Origin: Melieria omissa
Taxonomy: Eukaryota > Arthropoda > Insecta > Diptera > Ulidiidae
Length of the DNA: 64,000 nucleotides
Reading direction: 5' to 3'
Assembly: GCA_963971225.1 (NCBI GenBank)
Contig: OZ020269.1
Location: 44,909,264 to 44,973,263, forward strand
The position numbers and the translations under genes were made by a program. Below are positions 1 through 11,226 of the stretch, piece after piece (the first letter of the stretch is position 1; each line of letters begins with the position of its first letter). A model generated the notes under the pieces. It did not search any database. It saw nothing but the letters and a program-made list of their open reading frames with translations, and had not been told where the DNA came from.

Positions 1-199
1 GGGCAAAAAACAGGGAGCCACAGTAACAGGGGGCTTTAAAATTCGTTGCCAAAGTTAAGATTTAGTAAAACTTCATACTACAATGAAATTACTTATTTGT
101 TTGCATTAAAAAATTATTATTTTTTATATATTTTTTCTAATAAATTAATATAATTTATTGATTCATACGTAATTTTTTACAAAAAAAAATTTTTTAAAG

Positions 200-2077
200 T
201 TAGAGTTTTTCAAAATCGCTATCTACGCTGGAAGGAATGTCTAATAATGAAATCATTTCTAAGCTATAAGTATCTGTAAGTTCTTTTTGTGATCTTACAG
301 ATCTCATAGATGAAATAACTGGATCAGAAGAGACTGCTAGCATATTGAAAAGGTCTTCATTTTGTCTAGTTCGTGATATTTTGCAAGTGTTCATACATCT
401 ATACCTTTTGTAGTCCTTCTTTTTGCATTCTTAAGCTTCTTCAGACAATTCCCCTATTGGTAAGCACTGATATTCTATTAAATCCTTTCCATGTGCTAAA
501 ATTGTATGTACCGTAGGAGTAAGTTTCTTCTCAGGATACTTCTGAAGCAGCAGTTCGGCAGTTTTGGATGCATATTCACCAAATTTAGGTCCATTAACCA
601 TTTCCTTGCCATTCAAAATATTCAAAATTACTCCCAATCTGCGTGAAGAGTTGCCATCATTTGTATTCCCATACCCATACTTTGGAGAGTTGGGTGTTGC
701 GTTGTCCTCGAAAACTTCCCCATGTCGTGGCAGCATATACGCCAACTTCAAGACAAATTCCATACATCTTATCCGTGCATGCAAAGGAGATATTCCATAC
801 TCATAATTATGTTCGTCACTTGTTGATTCATCCAATTTTTGGAAGTCTTGATTTTTGTTACAGATGGCACATTTCATTGTCGATGAAGTATTAGTTAATT
901 GATTTAAAACTTTCCCGTCGATCATAGTCAGGAGAAAATCATACTTTATAGTAATAGATTTCCCTTCGTCGATTTCAAGTACTGTTGGTTTTAATTCGGC
1001 AATTTGTTTTTTTACATCACTGACTGTGGCTTTTATGAGTTCCGAAGACTCCTTCGCATATTTAAACAATATCGGACGGCACAATTTAACTGATGAAGGC
1101 CGTGGGTTTTTCCAATATTCTGAAGCCTCACCTTTTAGTCGTAGGGGAACAACAGAAGCCATAAACATATTAGCATCTGTAACAGTTGTATCGTCCGTAT
1201 TTATTGTCTGTTTATAGGTGCTCTGTCCTGATGATCCATCACAGCCCCACTTGCTAAGCAATGTTATGCTTTCTGGAAGAGATTTCAACTTGTCTTCAGA
1301 GAAAGTTTCCAAGAGTCGTCTAGAAGTATGTTCCATCAGGTCTTTGAGGTTCACTTCGGCTGATACTTCGGTAATTTTGGGATTAAGAGGTACTGCTTCC
1401 TTCTTGGCTTGACTTATGTGTCCGTATCCAGGAAGAAGATTGGCATTATGTTGTAATAATGACTCACGCAGCATTATATATTTTCCCTTCGACAATCCAA
1501 GATCCATAAACAGCGCCAAAGCCTCCTCAGAAGTGAATTGTCGAGGCAATGCATTTTGTGGAGTGGGAATACTATTTTTTATCCTCATGATTCGCTTTGG
1601 ACTTGCTAACCCAACTGCATCTGTTATATGAGCCTTAATCTTTTCTTTGTCCTTTTTGTATTTCATGGACAATGCTTCAGAAAGATGACCCGTGGCGATA
1701 TCTTGAGTAGCATCTAACAACTTCCTTTTCCTTGTGAAGGTCGAACACTCGGCTATAGTTTTTGTTGGTCTCCCTCTAGTTCGGTCGGTTGATGTATGGG
1801 GCTGCTCTTCGTCAAATCTACTCACATCTGTTAGCCACTTTTCATACTTTTTTTCAAATGTTTTCGCGCAACGATTCGCGGCTTGCCAATTGGTTTTAGT
1901 TTTGGTGTAAATAAAATGAAGTTGGCTTGTCATGTCCTCGTATTTTTCTATGTTTTGTATTTTAGTACTTAATTCTTTCAAAATAGCCGCAGCTTGCTCA
2001 GTTTGTGAAACTCTAAACACCTCAAATAATTTGGAATTTGCTAGAGACATTACACACGTAATGTACACTCGTATCAC
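200..2077 (-). pseudogene. Transib transposase with one in-frame stop
   Basis: RAG1-like DDE transposase that would cut and join Transib ends. The frame is open from 2077 to 434 (548 codons); the second methionine (MSLANSKL) may be the real start. Recognisable segments are the KWGCDGSSGQSTYKQ block with the first catalytic Asp, the CRPI segment, a zinc-binding CAICNKN motif, and near the C-terminus LTPTVHTILAHG followed by LPIGELSEEA with the catalytic Glu. A TAA at 431-433 follows directly. The same frame then continues as KKKDYKRYR, and to 200 with SRTRQNEDLFNMLAVSSDP, the normal Transib C-terminus. One nonsense change therefore separates this copy from a full frame of about 625 residues. 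A diverged functional frame or a sequencing error cannot be excluded. Confidence 0.85.
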
Positions 2078-2400
2078 TCAATAAGATTTACTGCGAATTA
2101 CAGAACTTTTCACTTAAAGCGAACTTCGAGGGACTGGGCAAAATGGTTCGTTTTAACCGAAAGTACGCTTCAAAAGGGGTCCGCAATAAGCGACAACATA
2201 AAGCGCGTACTTGAAATTGGTTATTTAAAACGAAACGCACTGTATATTTGAAAATACTATTCACGGCTAATTCAAGCTTCAGAATACTTGCGATAAGCTT
2301 TACACTCGTATGACTCAATAAAAAATATACTGCGAATTATATTTAAAAATACTATTCACGGCTAATTCAAGCTGCACAGAATACTTGCGATAAGCTTTAA
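2064..2400. repeat. Duplicated leader segments in the Transib element
   Basis: The stretch around the transposase start (2064-2100, TACACTCGTATCACTCAATA) recurs at 2302-2340. A second segment at 2251-2300 (starting AAAATACTATTCACGGCTAA) recurs about 95 bp later at 2346. The leader therefore contains partial tandem duplications with few mismatches. This may be internal rearrangement or repeated subterminal transposase sites. No function can be read from it. Confidence 0.6.
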
Positions 2401-3440
2401 AGTCAAAGAACGACTGTGACAAGACAACGAAATATAGGTTTATCAGGCATGTGCTGCAAATAGTTTTCGGAAACAATTCGCACTGAAAACGTGATGGGAT
2501 TTTCCTTTAACGATTTGAAGCAGGTAGCTGCATCTAAGAGAATTTGCCGTTTTTTCAGCGTTTTTGTTCAAATATTGAATATGACTAAGCTGTTCGTGGA
2601 AATGTAAGTATTTATTATGATGGAAAAAATATTGTTTTAAGCTGTAAAAACCATTGGACGTGGAATTTCAAAGGAAACTCTGCCTAGGAACAAATCTTCC
2701 TTCAGTATATGGAGCGCCACCCAAATATTGCGAAAAAATTCACAACTGCTTGTTAGGAACAACTTTTCGAAATAAAATAAGCAAAACATGGATAACAAAT
2801 GTATTATGCCATTCGTAACCAAAAAATATATCTTTATATACAAATGCCCGCAACACAAAATGGGTTTTTGTCCGAACTAAATGTGCGTGATTTTTCGTAT
2901 ACCTGCGTGTTTTTCGACCCGAGGTTGCTTCACTTTTATTGCTCTGGAAAGTAAAGCGGCAAAAAGCGGCAGCTGAGTTTTGGAAGTTAGGTAAATAATT
3001 AAATAGCAAATAACCTCCCTCAATTTCGCGGTCTTTTTTTTTATTTTCGATCAAAGTTGACAAAAAGGTCGAAATATAGACTTTTCGAGCACTCGGTAGA
3101 TCGAACAACTTTTAAAACAAAATAAACATTTTTTATTTTCATTATATTAACAATTAACGTATCTTTTAGTAAAAACCAACAAGTTACCGATTGGTCGCTT
3201 CATTTACATACAAATCAATCTTAAAGAGGAAAAAAAACAAAAAATACACATTTTTTTCGATGTGGAAAAATTGTAAACTTTGAGCGGCTCTACCTCCCAA
3301 ACTACTAATCTGAATTTAATGAAAGTTACATATTCGTAATCCCTGGAAAATTCTCAATAAGATGCGTGTATTCATTTTATCGAAAGCTTTTATGAAATTT
3401 TTGATTTTTGCAACGTTTTACCGACCGTTGGGCCATAGTG

Positions 3441-3743
3441 CGTTGTCCAGATCAATACCATCCAACTCCGACCATAAAAAATCATTAATCATCTCTCGAT
3501 AGCGCAATCCATTCACCGAAGCAGTTTGAGGAGCACAGAAACCCTTATGTTCGTTTCTGCAACCGTCAGCAGGAACAAAACGAGACTCGGACCACTGGCC
3601 AAAAGTCCATGAGCCATGCTATATCTGTTCCGATTAACGAAAGCAACAACGTAAAACACGAAAACTGCTGCACTATTAATATGTGTTTAATGTTGTTAAC
3701 TTAAATTATCAATAAATAACGCTTTGCTTCAAAAGCCAACAGA
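3441..3743. mobile_element. Mariner transposase scrap joined to a piece of the 11.2 kb TTAA family
   Basis: On the minus strand 3441-3525 encodes VNGLRYREMINDFLWSELDG and IDLDN, the segment just before the second catalytic Asp of a mariner/Tc1-type transposase. It stops exactly where the Transib terminus begins. From 3521 to 3743 the sequence matches 12301-12541 and, inverted, 49733-49925 with scattered substitutions, so it is an old partial copy of the TTAA-flanked family at 11227-12648. The two pieces run into each other without a clean junction. Confidence 0.6.
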
Positions 3744-4960
3744 TTAGTTGGAAGTCAATGGACCCAATAAATTAATTTTCTTCATTCAACACTGTATGGG
3801 CGGTGCCACGTCTCTTTTATGCAATGCCCAATCCATTCATCTAGTCGTAAGCGGCATTTACACGGTGGTTCATGATTGCAAACATGTGCGATGGGGTAAA
3901 AAAATTCGCATTTGCATCTATTTCTTTAAATTTGCCTAAAAGCACCTCATATGCTGCGTTTCTTTCACATTTATTTTTATATTCACTTTTTACTTACCAC
4001 AGTTCGGGATGTTGTCTGTAAACTTAAAATAATTCCTTTTAAAACACTTGCGACACCATCCTCACTGCTCGCTGTGTACCGATCGAATGACAAAATGCAC
4101 TATGTGCGCCACACAGCCGTTTACACGGTCGCACAAGAGCGTCACGCCGACAGAGAAATAAAAAAATTGTGACAACCTGCAAACATGTTGGACAATACGA
4201 ATTTCTTGCATTTACACGTCATTCTTCTCGTCATGCCAAACATGTTTGGAAATATGAATGACCACTGGGTGCGACCCAGTTTCATTGATGTGCGCCTTAA
4301 AGTTCCAAAGTTACGCGGAAAATTTGAGTCAAGAAAACTGTGCCACGCCACTTGTTCCTTGCCCCTTGCTCAATGCTATCCGACTTATTATTCCGATATG
4401 ATTCCACATTAAACATTTGTATGGGCGGTGCCATGACTCCTAACGAAGGGCACGTCTAGATCGTAACTTTGTGTCAATTGTCATTGAAGTCTGACCTGTT
4501 CCAAAGTTATTAAAAGCAATTGGATCGCTTGAAACGTGCCACGCCCCTTGTCCAACGCACATATAATTTAACCACTGGAACGACACGTCCAACTTATAAT
4601 TCCTGTAGCTATTCCACATTCAAAACTTGGGTGGTATGGACGGTGCCATGCCCCCTCGTCGAATACCCACCCCAATCCTCCTGTCGACACGTCTTAATCG
4701 TCAGTCTGTGCCAAATATCATTGATTTGACCTGTAGATTCAAAGTTATGCAAAATATTCGTCGCTTGAAAAATTCCACGCTCGTTGTCCAACGATTATAG
4801 AATTTTTATCAGTGAAACGACACACCTGTCCGAGTTATAATTCCGAAGATATTCCATATTAAAAATTTAGGTTGTATGGTGGTTTACCGAGATTTTGTCG
4901 AAACGAACATTGTTGTTGAATTTTAGTGTCGTGTGACCAACAAAGAAACAGACATTCACT
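3744..4960 (-). repeat. Decayed Helitron internal repeats, minus orientation
   Basis: Stretches such as GTATGGGCGGTGCCACG (3794), CAGTTTCATTGATGTGCGCC (about 4279), GTGCCACGCCCCTTGTCCAA and GACGGTGCCATGCCCCC are reverse complements of the roughly 260-bp units in the complete Helitron at 28087-30643. Divergence is high and no Helitron terminus remains. Bases 3840-4180 are unlike the unit and may be a separate insertion; I recognise nothing in them. Confidence 0.6.
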
Positions 4961-5149
4961 TTTATATATGTAGTCCCTGTTCATCGAATTATGACCGATG
5001 AAAAAATTTCGAAATTTCTACTTTCATCATCGATACAACAAAAACTAATCAAGTAAAAATAACATATGAGGTATCAATTTATTCGTTGGAAAGTTTTGTA
5101 CCAAGATATGTAAATTATGGTTTTGAGTTTCTAATATTTTTTCTGTCCA

Positions 5150-6240
5150 CCCTTAGCTTTTAGAACTGCCACTATTCGTTGAGGCATGCTATCAATGCAA
5201 TTGGACATCATTATTCTCAATTAGATATTATATCTGTAATATTTTCTTTAAGAATCGCTACCGTGGTGTTTTCCCGACTATACACTTTGGATTTCAAGTA
5301 TGCCCAGCAGTTCTCTATAGGATTGAGATCGGGAGAATTGCCACGCCAACACTTCTAAATTTGATGTATTAATAGCGGTTATACTTGCTCGCGCTGTGTG
5401 GCAAGGAGCAGGGTCAAATTTTCTCAAGTGGGCCACTTTAAAATCGATGGTCTCAGTTTTCGTTGATCAATACGGTTTTCGATCGGCTTGGAGGTAAAAA
5501 CTACACCCCAAAAATAATTTTGAAAAAAATGTGTTTCATTAGTTATTTACAGTTAAAGTTTTTGATCATGTTTTTTGCAAAAATTCATAACTCACGAACG
5601 GTTTATTGGAACTCAACGTTTTCTACATCAAAATTTTTGTCAATTAATATACTTTGCCATGAAAAAATCTTTCTTCACAATAAATTATTATTTAGCTGGA
5701 AAATTCTATTTGTTGTAAATAATTGAAAATTAATTAAACTTCTCCGCCAGCGAGAAAATTTTGACACATTTCATTCAATTCTACAATCCCTTACAAAAAT
5801 TTTGGTGAAAAAAAAAGTCATTATTTTGCATTAGGTCAAAAGTTATACATGTTTTTGTGACCGCGCTCCTACCTCTAGCGCTGGAAAAGCACATATTGAC
5901 GCGCGCGCGCTTAGTCATCGTGTCACATGATGACGATTCGGTCACACGATGACGATTCTTCGATGACGATGTCTTCTAAAATGACCCTACATGGAGTATT
6001 TCGATACTCCAAAGCTTTTTGCACGATTATACTGTCGGTTCTTGGTGTAGTTTAAATTCTTCCTATTAGTTTCACAAACTGAAGGCAAGTCCTTAGTATT
6101 TCGGTTCTTTTTTGCAAGATTGACCACTGATGCCTTTGAAATTTGCAGTTTTTTGGCTATTTGAGAGTAGCTGCACTTGCCCTGAATTATTGCAACAAAA
6201 GCTTGTGTATCTGTTTTTAAGGCTGTCTAAACTTTCGTGA
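5150..6240 (-). pseudogene. Tc1-like transposase remnant in two pieces
   Basis: Read on the minus strand, 6230-6020 encodes a helix-turn-helix of Tc1 type (QAFVAIIQGKCSYSQIAKKL, then ISKASVVNLAKKN). The piece 5445-5150 encodes a C-terminal part including a decayed catalytic-region stretch around the third acidic residue and NCIDSMPQRIVAVLKAKGG. Stops and frameshifts occur in both. Between them, 5446-6019 shows no transposase homology. It is AT-rich and contains a short block of repeated GTCA/GATGACGATT motifs at 5920-5985. The middle was probably deleted or replaced. Terminal repeats were not found. Confidence 0.6.
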
Positions 6241-6457
6241 TTAGTTGCGCACATATTAGTTTGTAAGAACTATGCTATATGCTAGTACTGAGTATTGGGA
6301 CGTATGAAATCAATTTAAATAAAAAGAACAGCCAGTTATGACTCGTAACCAGAGAGTAAGTGGCAGGGGTAATTTACAATACACACACAAAATGCACAAA
6401 TACTCTTACATAACAGATGATATTCCCGCCCCACAGCTGATATTTCCGCCCCCCATT
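6241..6457. other. No gene seen
   Basis: AT-rich spacer between the Tc1-like relic and the poly(T) that marks the LINE 3' end. I see no reading frame, terminal repeat or RNA gene. Confidence 0.5.
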
Positions 6458-7614
6458 TTTTTTTGAGAAGGGAAAAGCATTGAAAGCCAAGACTTTCACG
6501 CACTAAAAACCCTCTTATCTCCTAAACTGCCAGGGAACGTCCTGCAGTAGGGTGCGGCACCGTGCCCACCGCCTCGGACTATCTAATTGCCCTACGTTGG
6601 CGTTCTAGGACGCGCAGTGTCTTAATAATGCTGGCTGCGGCCGAGCATACGGCACATGTGTGAGTCCCTTCGGACAGATTCGAACCTAGGGCACTCCATC
6701 AGGACGTGCTCAGCGGTCTCTTGCTTTTCTGGACAGAGCGGGCAGAAGGCATCGTCGTCATGCTTAAACTTGTGCAGATACTGCTTGAAGCAGCCATGCC
6801 CACTTAGCAGCTGGGTGATGTTGTGGTCAACCTCTCCATGCGAGCGAGCTACCCACCGCGCGATATCCGGGATCAGTGCAAAAGTCCAGCACCTTTTGCT
6901 GGATTGCTCCCATTTGCGTTGCCAGTCCCTGATGGTGGCACTTCTTTCAGTGGCTTTCATGGCGCTTGTCGGCTTTGTGGCTGCGTTATAAAGGCGGTGC
7001 ATTTCGACCGCCAGTAGTTCAATCGGCGGCATGCTTGTGATAACTCCAACTGCATCGTCGGACACGTGACACGTTTACGCGTGATGCCTTTTTACACACG
7101 GTTCTTAGATGCTCTTTGACGGTCATCTTCGCATCAATGATCACCCCGAGGTATCGGAGAAAAGGCTGGGAAATGATTTCATGTTCTCCGACAGCTATCG
7201 TCAGTGTCTCGCTCACCTTTCTGGTAGTCAATAGCACCACCTCGGTCTTGTGCGCCGCTAGCTCCAGCTTCGCGTCCGTCAACCATTGATTAACGCGGCA
7301 TATCGCATCGTTGCACCTCTGCCGTAAGCGTATCCGTGTGCTTCGCTACTGCCACCATTGCAATGTCATCCGCGTAGCCGATAATGCTGACGCCTTCTGG
7401 CAGCTTCAGGCCGTCGTACATGACGTTCCACAATGTTGGGCCAAGCACCGAGCCCTGTGGAACGCCACCAGAGACCTCGTACCGCTGTACGCCTGAATCT
7501 GTATCATACAGCAGTACTCTGTTGCTGAAATAACTGCAAATTATTCGCTACAGATATGCTGGTGCTTTAAAGTGCTGTAGTGCACTTGTAATGTAGCCCC
7601 AGTTTGCCGAGTTA

Positions 7615-8897
7615 ACACTTCGTTCAATAATGTGTGTGACTGACACATAGATGGCGGCACTAATACTAAATCAATATTTTTTTTTCGAAATTGTGAACCT
7701 TTGTAGGCTTACTTATATGTCAATCCGACCATTAGTTTACAAGTTACAGTGCTTTAAGTGACACTACTTTTGAGTTTTCAAAAAAAATGAATTCAAAGCA
7801 ATTCCGTGTGCTGATTTATAATTGTTTTTTAATGAAAAAAAAATACTGTTCAATGCCAGGAAAGGCTTGAAAAACATTATTCGGACTCTGCTCCATCAAA
7901 AAGAACCATTTGTTATTGGTATGCCGAATTCAAACGTGGTCGTACAGACACCGATGACATTCCATCTACTGGACGGCCAAATGACGCTGTTATTCCGGAA
8001 AACGTTGAAAAAACACTGAAAATCATTATGTCCGACCGTAAAGTGAAAGTGGGGGAGATTGCTGACATTCTAAAGATATCAGCAGGCAGTGTACACACCA
8101 TAATACACGAACATTTGGTTATGAAAAAGGTGTTTTCGAAATGGGTGCCGCGTTTGCTCACACCGGAGCAAAAACAACAACGAATCGATGATTCAAAGAG
8201 CTGTTTGGACATGTTTACGCGCAACAAGTCGGAGTTTTTGCGTCGGTACATCACAATGGATGAAACATGGCTCCACCATTTCACTCCAGAGTCAAATCGG
8301 CAGTCTGCTGAGTGGCATGCAATCGGTGAAAGCCGCCCAAAGCGTCCAAAGGCACAAACATCGGCTGGCAAGGTTATGGCGTCAGTATTTTGGGATGTGC
8401 ACGGAATAATATTCATCGACTATCTTGAGAAAGGGAAAACAATCAATAGCGACTATTATATAGCGTTGTTGGAACGTTTGAAAGAAGAAATCGCGATTAA
8501 GCGGCCCCATATGAAGAAGAAAAAAGTGTTGTTTCACCAAGACAATGCACCGTGTCACAAGTCGATGAAAACGATGGCGAAAATGCATGAATTGGGCTTC
8601 GAATTGCTTCCTCATCCCCCGTATTCTCCAGATCTGGCCCCCAGCGACTACTGGCTCTTCGCAGACCTCAAAAAGATGCTCCGTGGTAAGAGATTTGGCT
8701 CAAATGATGAAGTAATCGCCGAAACTAACGCCTATTTTGAAGGCAAAGAAAAATCGTTCTACAAAGGCGGTATCAAAAGATTGGAAAAGCGTTGGAATGA
8801 TTGTATCTCCCTAAAAGGGGACTATGTTGATGAATAAAAATTTTGGCAAAAAAATGTGTTTTGATTAGTTAGTCACACACATTATTGAACGAAGTGT
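7615..8897 (+). mobile_element. Mariner transposon, complete, TA target duplication
   Basis: A 1283-bp mariner with terminal inverted repeats of about 30 bp (left ACACTTCGTTCAATAATGTG, right its complement ending at 8897) flanked by TA at 7613-7614 and 8898-8899. It encodes one transposase. It landed at the TA within the LINE codons for the reverse-transcriptase motif DVKNAFNSANW. Deleting the element plus one TA restores that frame exactly, so mariner is younger than the LINE and hit while that segment was still readable. Confidence 0.93.
7787..8837 (+). pseudogene. Mariner transposase, irritans-like, single frameshift
   Basis: DD34D cut-and-paste transposase. The start ATG at 7787 opens MNSKQFRVLIYNCFL. 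Within a run of nine A at about 7836-7844 the frame shifts by one. In the corrected frame the DNA-binding region continues (SDSAPSKRTICYWYAEFKRG) into the long open frame at 8028-8837. Catalytic motifs are present: MDETWLHH, HQDNAPCHKS and YSPDLAPSDYWLF with the final Asp. Total length matches the usual 340-350 residues. The shift lies in a homopolymer and could be a mutation or a sequencing slip. No other lesion was seen. Confidence 0.88.
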
Positions 8898-10434
8898 TAA
8901 AGGCGTTTTTCACGTCCAATGTGACGATGGCGCAGTACATTTTTGTGCCGCCTAGCCAGCGTTTGCCGCTTGTAGCTTTGCGTGCTATGTTCATTACATT
9001 GCGTCTACTGTGGTTCGTGCTCGTCGGAAGCCGTATTGTTGATTTGACAGCCCATCTGGTTTTTCTAGCGTGTCCTGTAGTCTGTCACAGATGATTCTTT
9101 TTAGCACTTTGCCCATTGCGTCCAGCATGCAAAGCGGCCGGTAAGAGGATGGATGGTCTGGCTGTTTGCCTGGCTTCAGCAATAGCACTAGCCTCCTCTG
9201 CTTCCATTTATCGGGAAAGACCCCCTTTCAGGCATGCATCCTACATTTTGGCGCACACGTCTGGCGTGATTCGCATCGCGGCCTTCAGTGCTATATTTGG
9301 GATGCCATCCAACCCCGGCGCTTTATTATCTTTTATTTTGCCTACGGTTTGTAGCACCTCATTTACTGTCACGTTGGGTATATCGCTGATAGCTATGTGC
9401 TCATCAAAAGCGCCCACTCGATCCTCCTGTGAGGGGAAAAGCGTTGCAACTACGGTGCTCATAAGGTCTACATAGCTCGGTTGAGGTGACCGAGGCCGTC
9501 TGATGCTACCCATTACCACTTTGTAGGCTTTGCCCCAGGGATCCAATTCGGCATCATCGCACAGTGCTTTAAAGCACGCCTTTTTGCTGTTGCGAACGGC
9601 CACCTTTAGCGCTGTTTTGGTCGGCCTTCTGCCTGCCTTGTGGCATCTTTTTCTAGCATTCGCTATCTCTTCGTTTCACCAATACATTGGTTTTCTGCCC
9701 CCTTGTTTATTCTTCTGGGCATAGCTGCATCGCAAGCTCTCGTGAGCCTGTTCGCCACGTTTTCTACCATTTTTACGGCCGTATCCGCCTCTATCTGTTT
9801 ATCGCTCCAGATCAGGCCGAACATATCTGCATCAAAAGGCTGTTATCGCCAGCATTTATTTTGCGCCTTCCGCGCTGGGCATACGCTTCGAGTGTGCAGC
9901 GACAGCGTCATAGCTATTGCCAAGTGATCGCTGTTTGTGTAGATGTTGCTGACCTCCCACTGAGCACTCTGTCCTATAGTTGCGTGTGCAAAGGTCAGGA
10001 ACAACGTGCCAGACATTCTAGCAGTATTCTGCCGCGCTGGTTTGTGCGTGCGCTGTCCCATGTCATTGATCAGACGTTAAAGTCGCCAGCTATCACTACT
10101 GGCGCTTTCCCTTGCGCTTCTAGCACCAGTGCTGTCAGCATGTGCTCGAATTCTGACACGCTCCAGCTAGGTGGAGCATAGCATGAAAAAAAGTATATGC
10201 CGCCGAACTTCACCCATGTAAAGCCGCGTTCCTGTGTCAACATTTTTGACTGGAAGTTTCCTTTATTGGGGGCCCAGATTGCTGCCTTGCTGCCCGCATC
10301 CGCTGTCCACTCATGACCATCGATATCTTCATACTGCTCACATAGCAGTGCAAGGTCAAATTTGTGCTCGAACACCGTTTGGTGCAGCAGATCCTGCGCC
10401 GCCGCACAGTGAATTAAATTTAGCTGCAATATCT

Positions 10435-11048
10435 TCACGGGCAAGCTCCTCTCAGCGCCTTTTGGTATATTGTGCACTTGTAACTGCCGGCTGCATGGTC
10501 ACCCTGACATAGAGCCCACTTTGCTATGTTTTCGCAATTGGCAGCAATATGGCCGGCATCGCCGCACTTTCTGCAGAGCGCCGATCGGTCAACCTTCTCT
10601 TTACATTGCTCCGCCAAGTGCCCGTACTCCCAGCATTTGTAGCAGCATTTGATAGTCGTCGTTTCTCGGACACTTCATGCCACCCATCTGATGCGCACGC
10701 GTGCAATTTTCAACACCCACTTGGCGTCGTCTGCCGGTAGATAAACGTAAGCCGTCTGAGTGCCTTTTTGGCACTTTCGCATACATCGCACTGATGTGCC
10801 AGCCGGCCGCCTGATACCACATTGGGCATGTAAGGCATCACAGATCTCTTCCGTTGTTGTAATTGCATCAAGATCTCTACACTGAATCGTGACCGTATGC
10901 GTCTTCGTTGCCACTTGCGCCGCCTCTTTGAGCACGTCTTCTATCGCCGGTTGATAGCTCGCCGCTTTGCTTTCCGTCGCGTGTTTGAGCTCCAGCAGGA
11001 GTTCACCTTTTGCCGTCTTGCGGATAGTTTTAACATCATTGCACAGAA
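10435..11048 (-). pseudogene. R1-type LINE ORF1 (Gag-like) fragment
   Basis: Nucleic-acid-binding Gag-like protein of the LINE. On the minus strand it begins truncated near 11048, runs through an RRM-like fold region (VTIQCRDLDAITTTEEICDA around 10870) and ends in CCHC zinc knuckles, including CRKCGDAGHIAANC and a less regular third one (CQGDHAAGSYKC). Two or more frameshifts around 10600-10700 divide it. It precedes the endonuclease ORF, the usual LINE order. Confidence 0.7.
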
Positions 11049-11226
11049 TTCTGTGATACGTTTCTAGAAAAATGAATATGAAATTCTATAATTGCTTAAC
11101 CCTAGTGTGTGTGCTGAAAAAACACCCTTACCCGTGTGATGAGGTACCCGAAACCCCAGTACAAATTGTATGAAAAATTCTAACTGTTCGCAATGCATGA
11201 ACTTCTGCCGTTTCTGTTTAGTTTAA

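Larger units (their letters stand above)
1..3440 (-). mobile_element. Transib DNA transposon, 3' end outside the window
   Basis: This is a cut-and-paste transposon of the Transib superfamily, the relatives of the vertebrate RAG1 recombinase. It is recognised from its transposase at 200-2077. Its transposase-5' end appears to be 3440, where the minus strand reads CACTATGGCC, like the CACWATGG ends known for Transib and like the recombination-signal heptamer. The five bases outside (3441-3445, CGTTG) would be one copy of the target duplication. The opposite terminus is not visible and probably lies just before base 1. The element sits in an older mariner fragment that resumes at 3441. Bases 2401-3430 hold no recognised coding sequence. 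The superfamily call is firm; the exact terminus is inference. Confidence 0.75.
6622..10477 (-). pseudogene. R1-type LINE ORF2 (endonuclease plus reverse transcriptase), broken
   Basis: Target-primed reverse transcription enzyme. In protein order: endonuclease at 10477-10070 (KILQLNLIHCAAAQDLLHQT at its start, VVIAGDFNV at the Asp-Asn site); the fingers region at 9603-8994 (APGLDGIPN, PSSYRPLCMLD); motif A DVKNAF, split by mariner; GGVPQGSVLGPTLWN and the GYADD catalytic box at about 7490-7370; and the C-terminal cysteine-rich region at 7065-6622 (LLSGHGCFKQYLHKFKHDD, CPLCPEKQETAEHVLMECPR). Several frameshifts and stops make it non-functional. Homology to the second LINE at 13.9-15.6 kb is plain. 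Confidence 0.8.
6458..11048 (-). mobile_element. R1-type LINE retrotransposon, broken, with mariner inside
   Basis: Non-LTR retrotransposon on the minus strand. Its 3' end is marked by the poly(T) run at 6458-6466. Upstream lie, in element order, a zinc-knuckle ORF1, an apurinic-type endonuclease, a reverse transcriptase and a C-terminal zinc-finger region, as in the R1 clade. The element is interrupted at 7613-8899 by a mariner whose removal rejoins the reverse transcriptase. The 5' end near 11048 is inside ORF1, so the copy is 5' truncated. No target duplication was identified. Confidence 0.8.

Noticed and set aside
1..60. CACAGTAACAGGGG as the left Transib terminus
   Set aside because: It matches the right terminus (CACTATGGCCCAAC) only in the first bases, and no CGTTG flank is present. 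The true end is probably outside the window.
3521..3640. A reading frame shared with 12301-12420 (FVPADxCRxEHKGFCAPQT)
   Set aside because: The two copies differ by several non-synonymous changes and the third copy (49.9 kb) is deleted there, so there is no sign of selection for a protein.
5463..5726. 87-codon open frame
   Set aside because: AT-rich low-complexity translation (many Phe, Lys, Ile, Asn) with no family resemblance.
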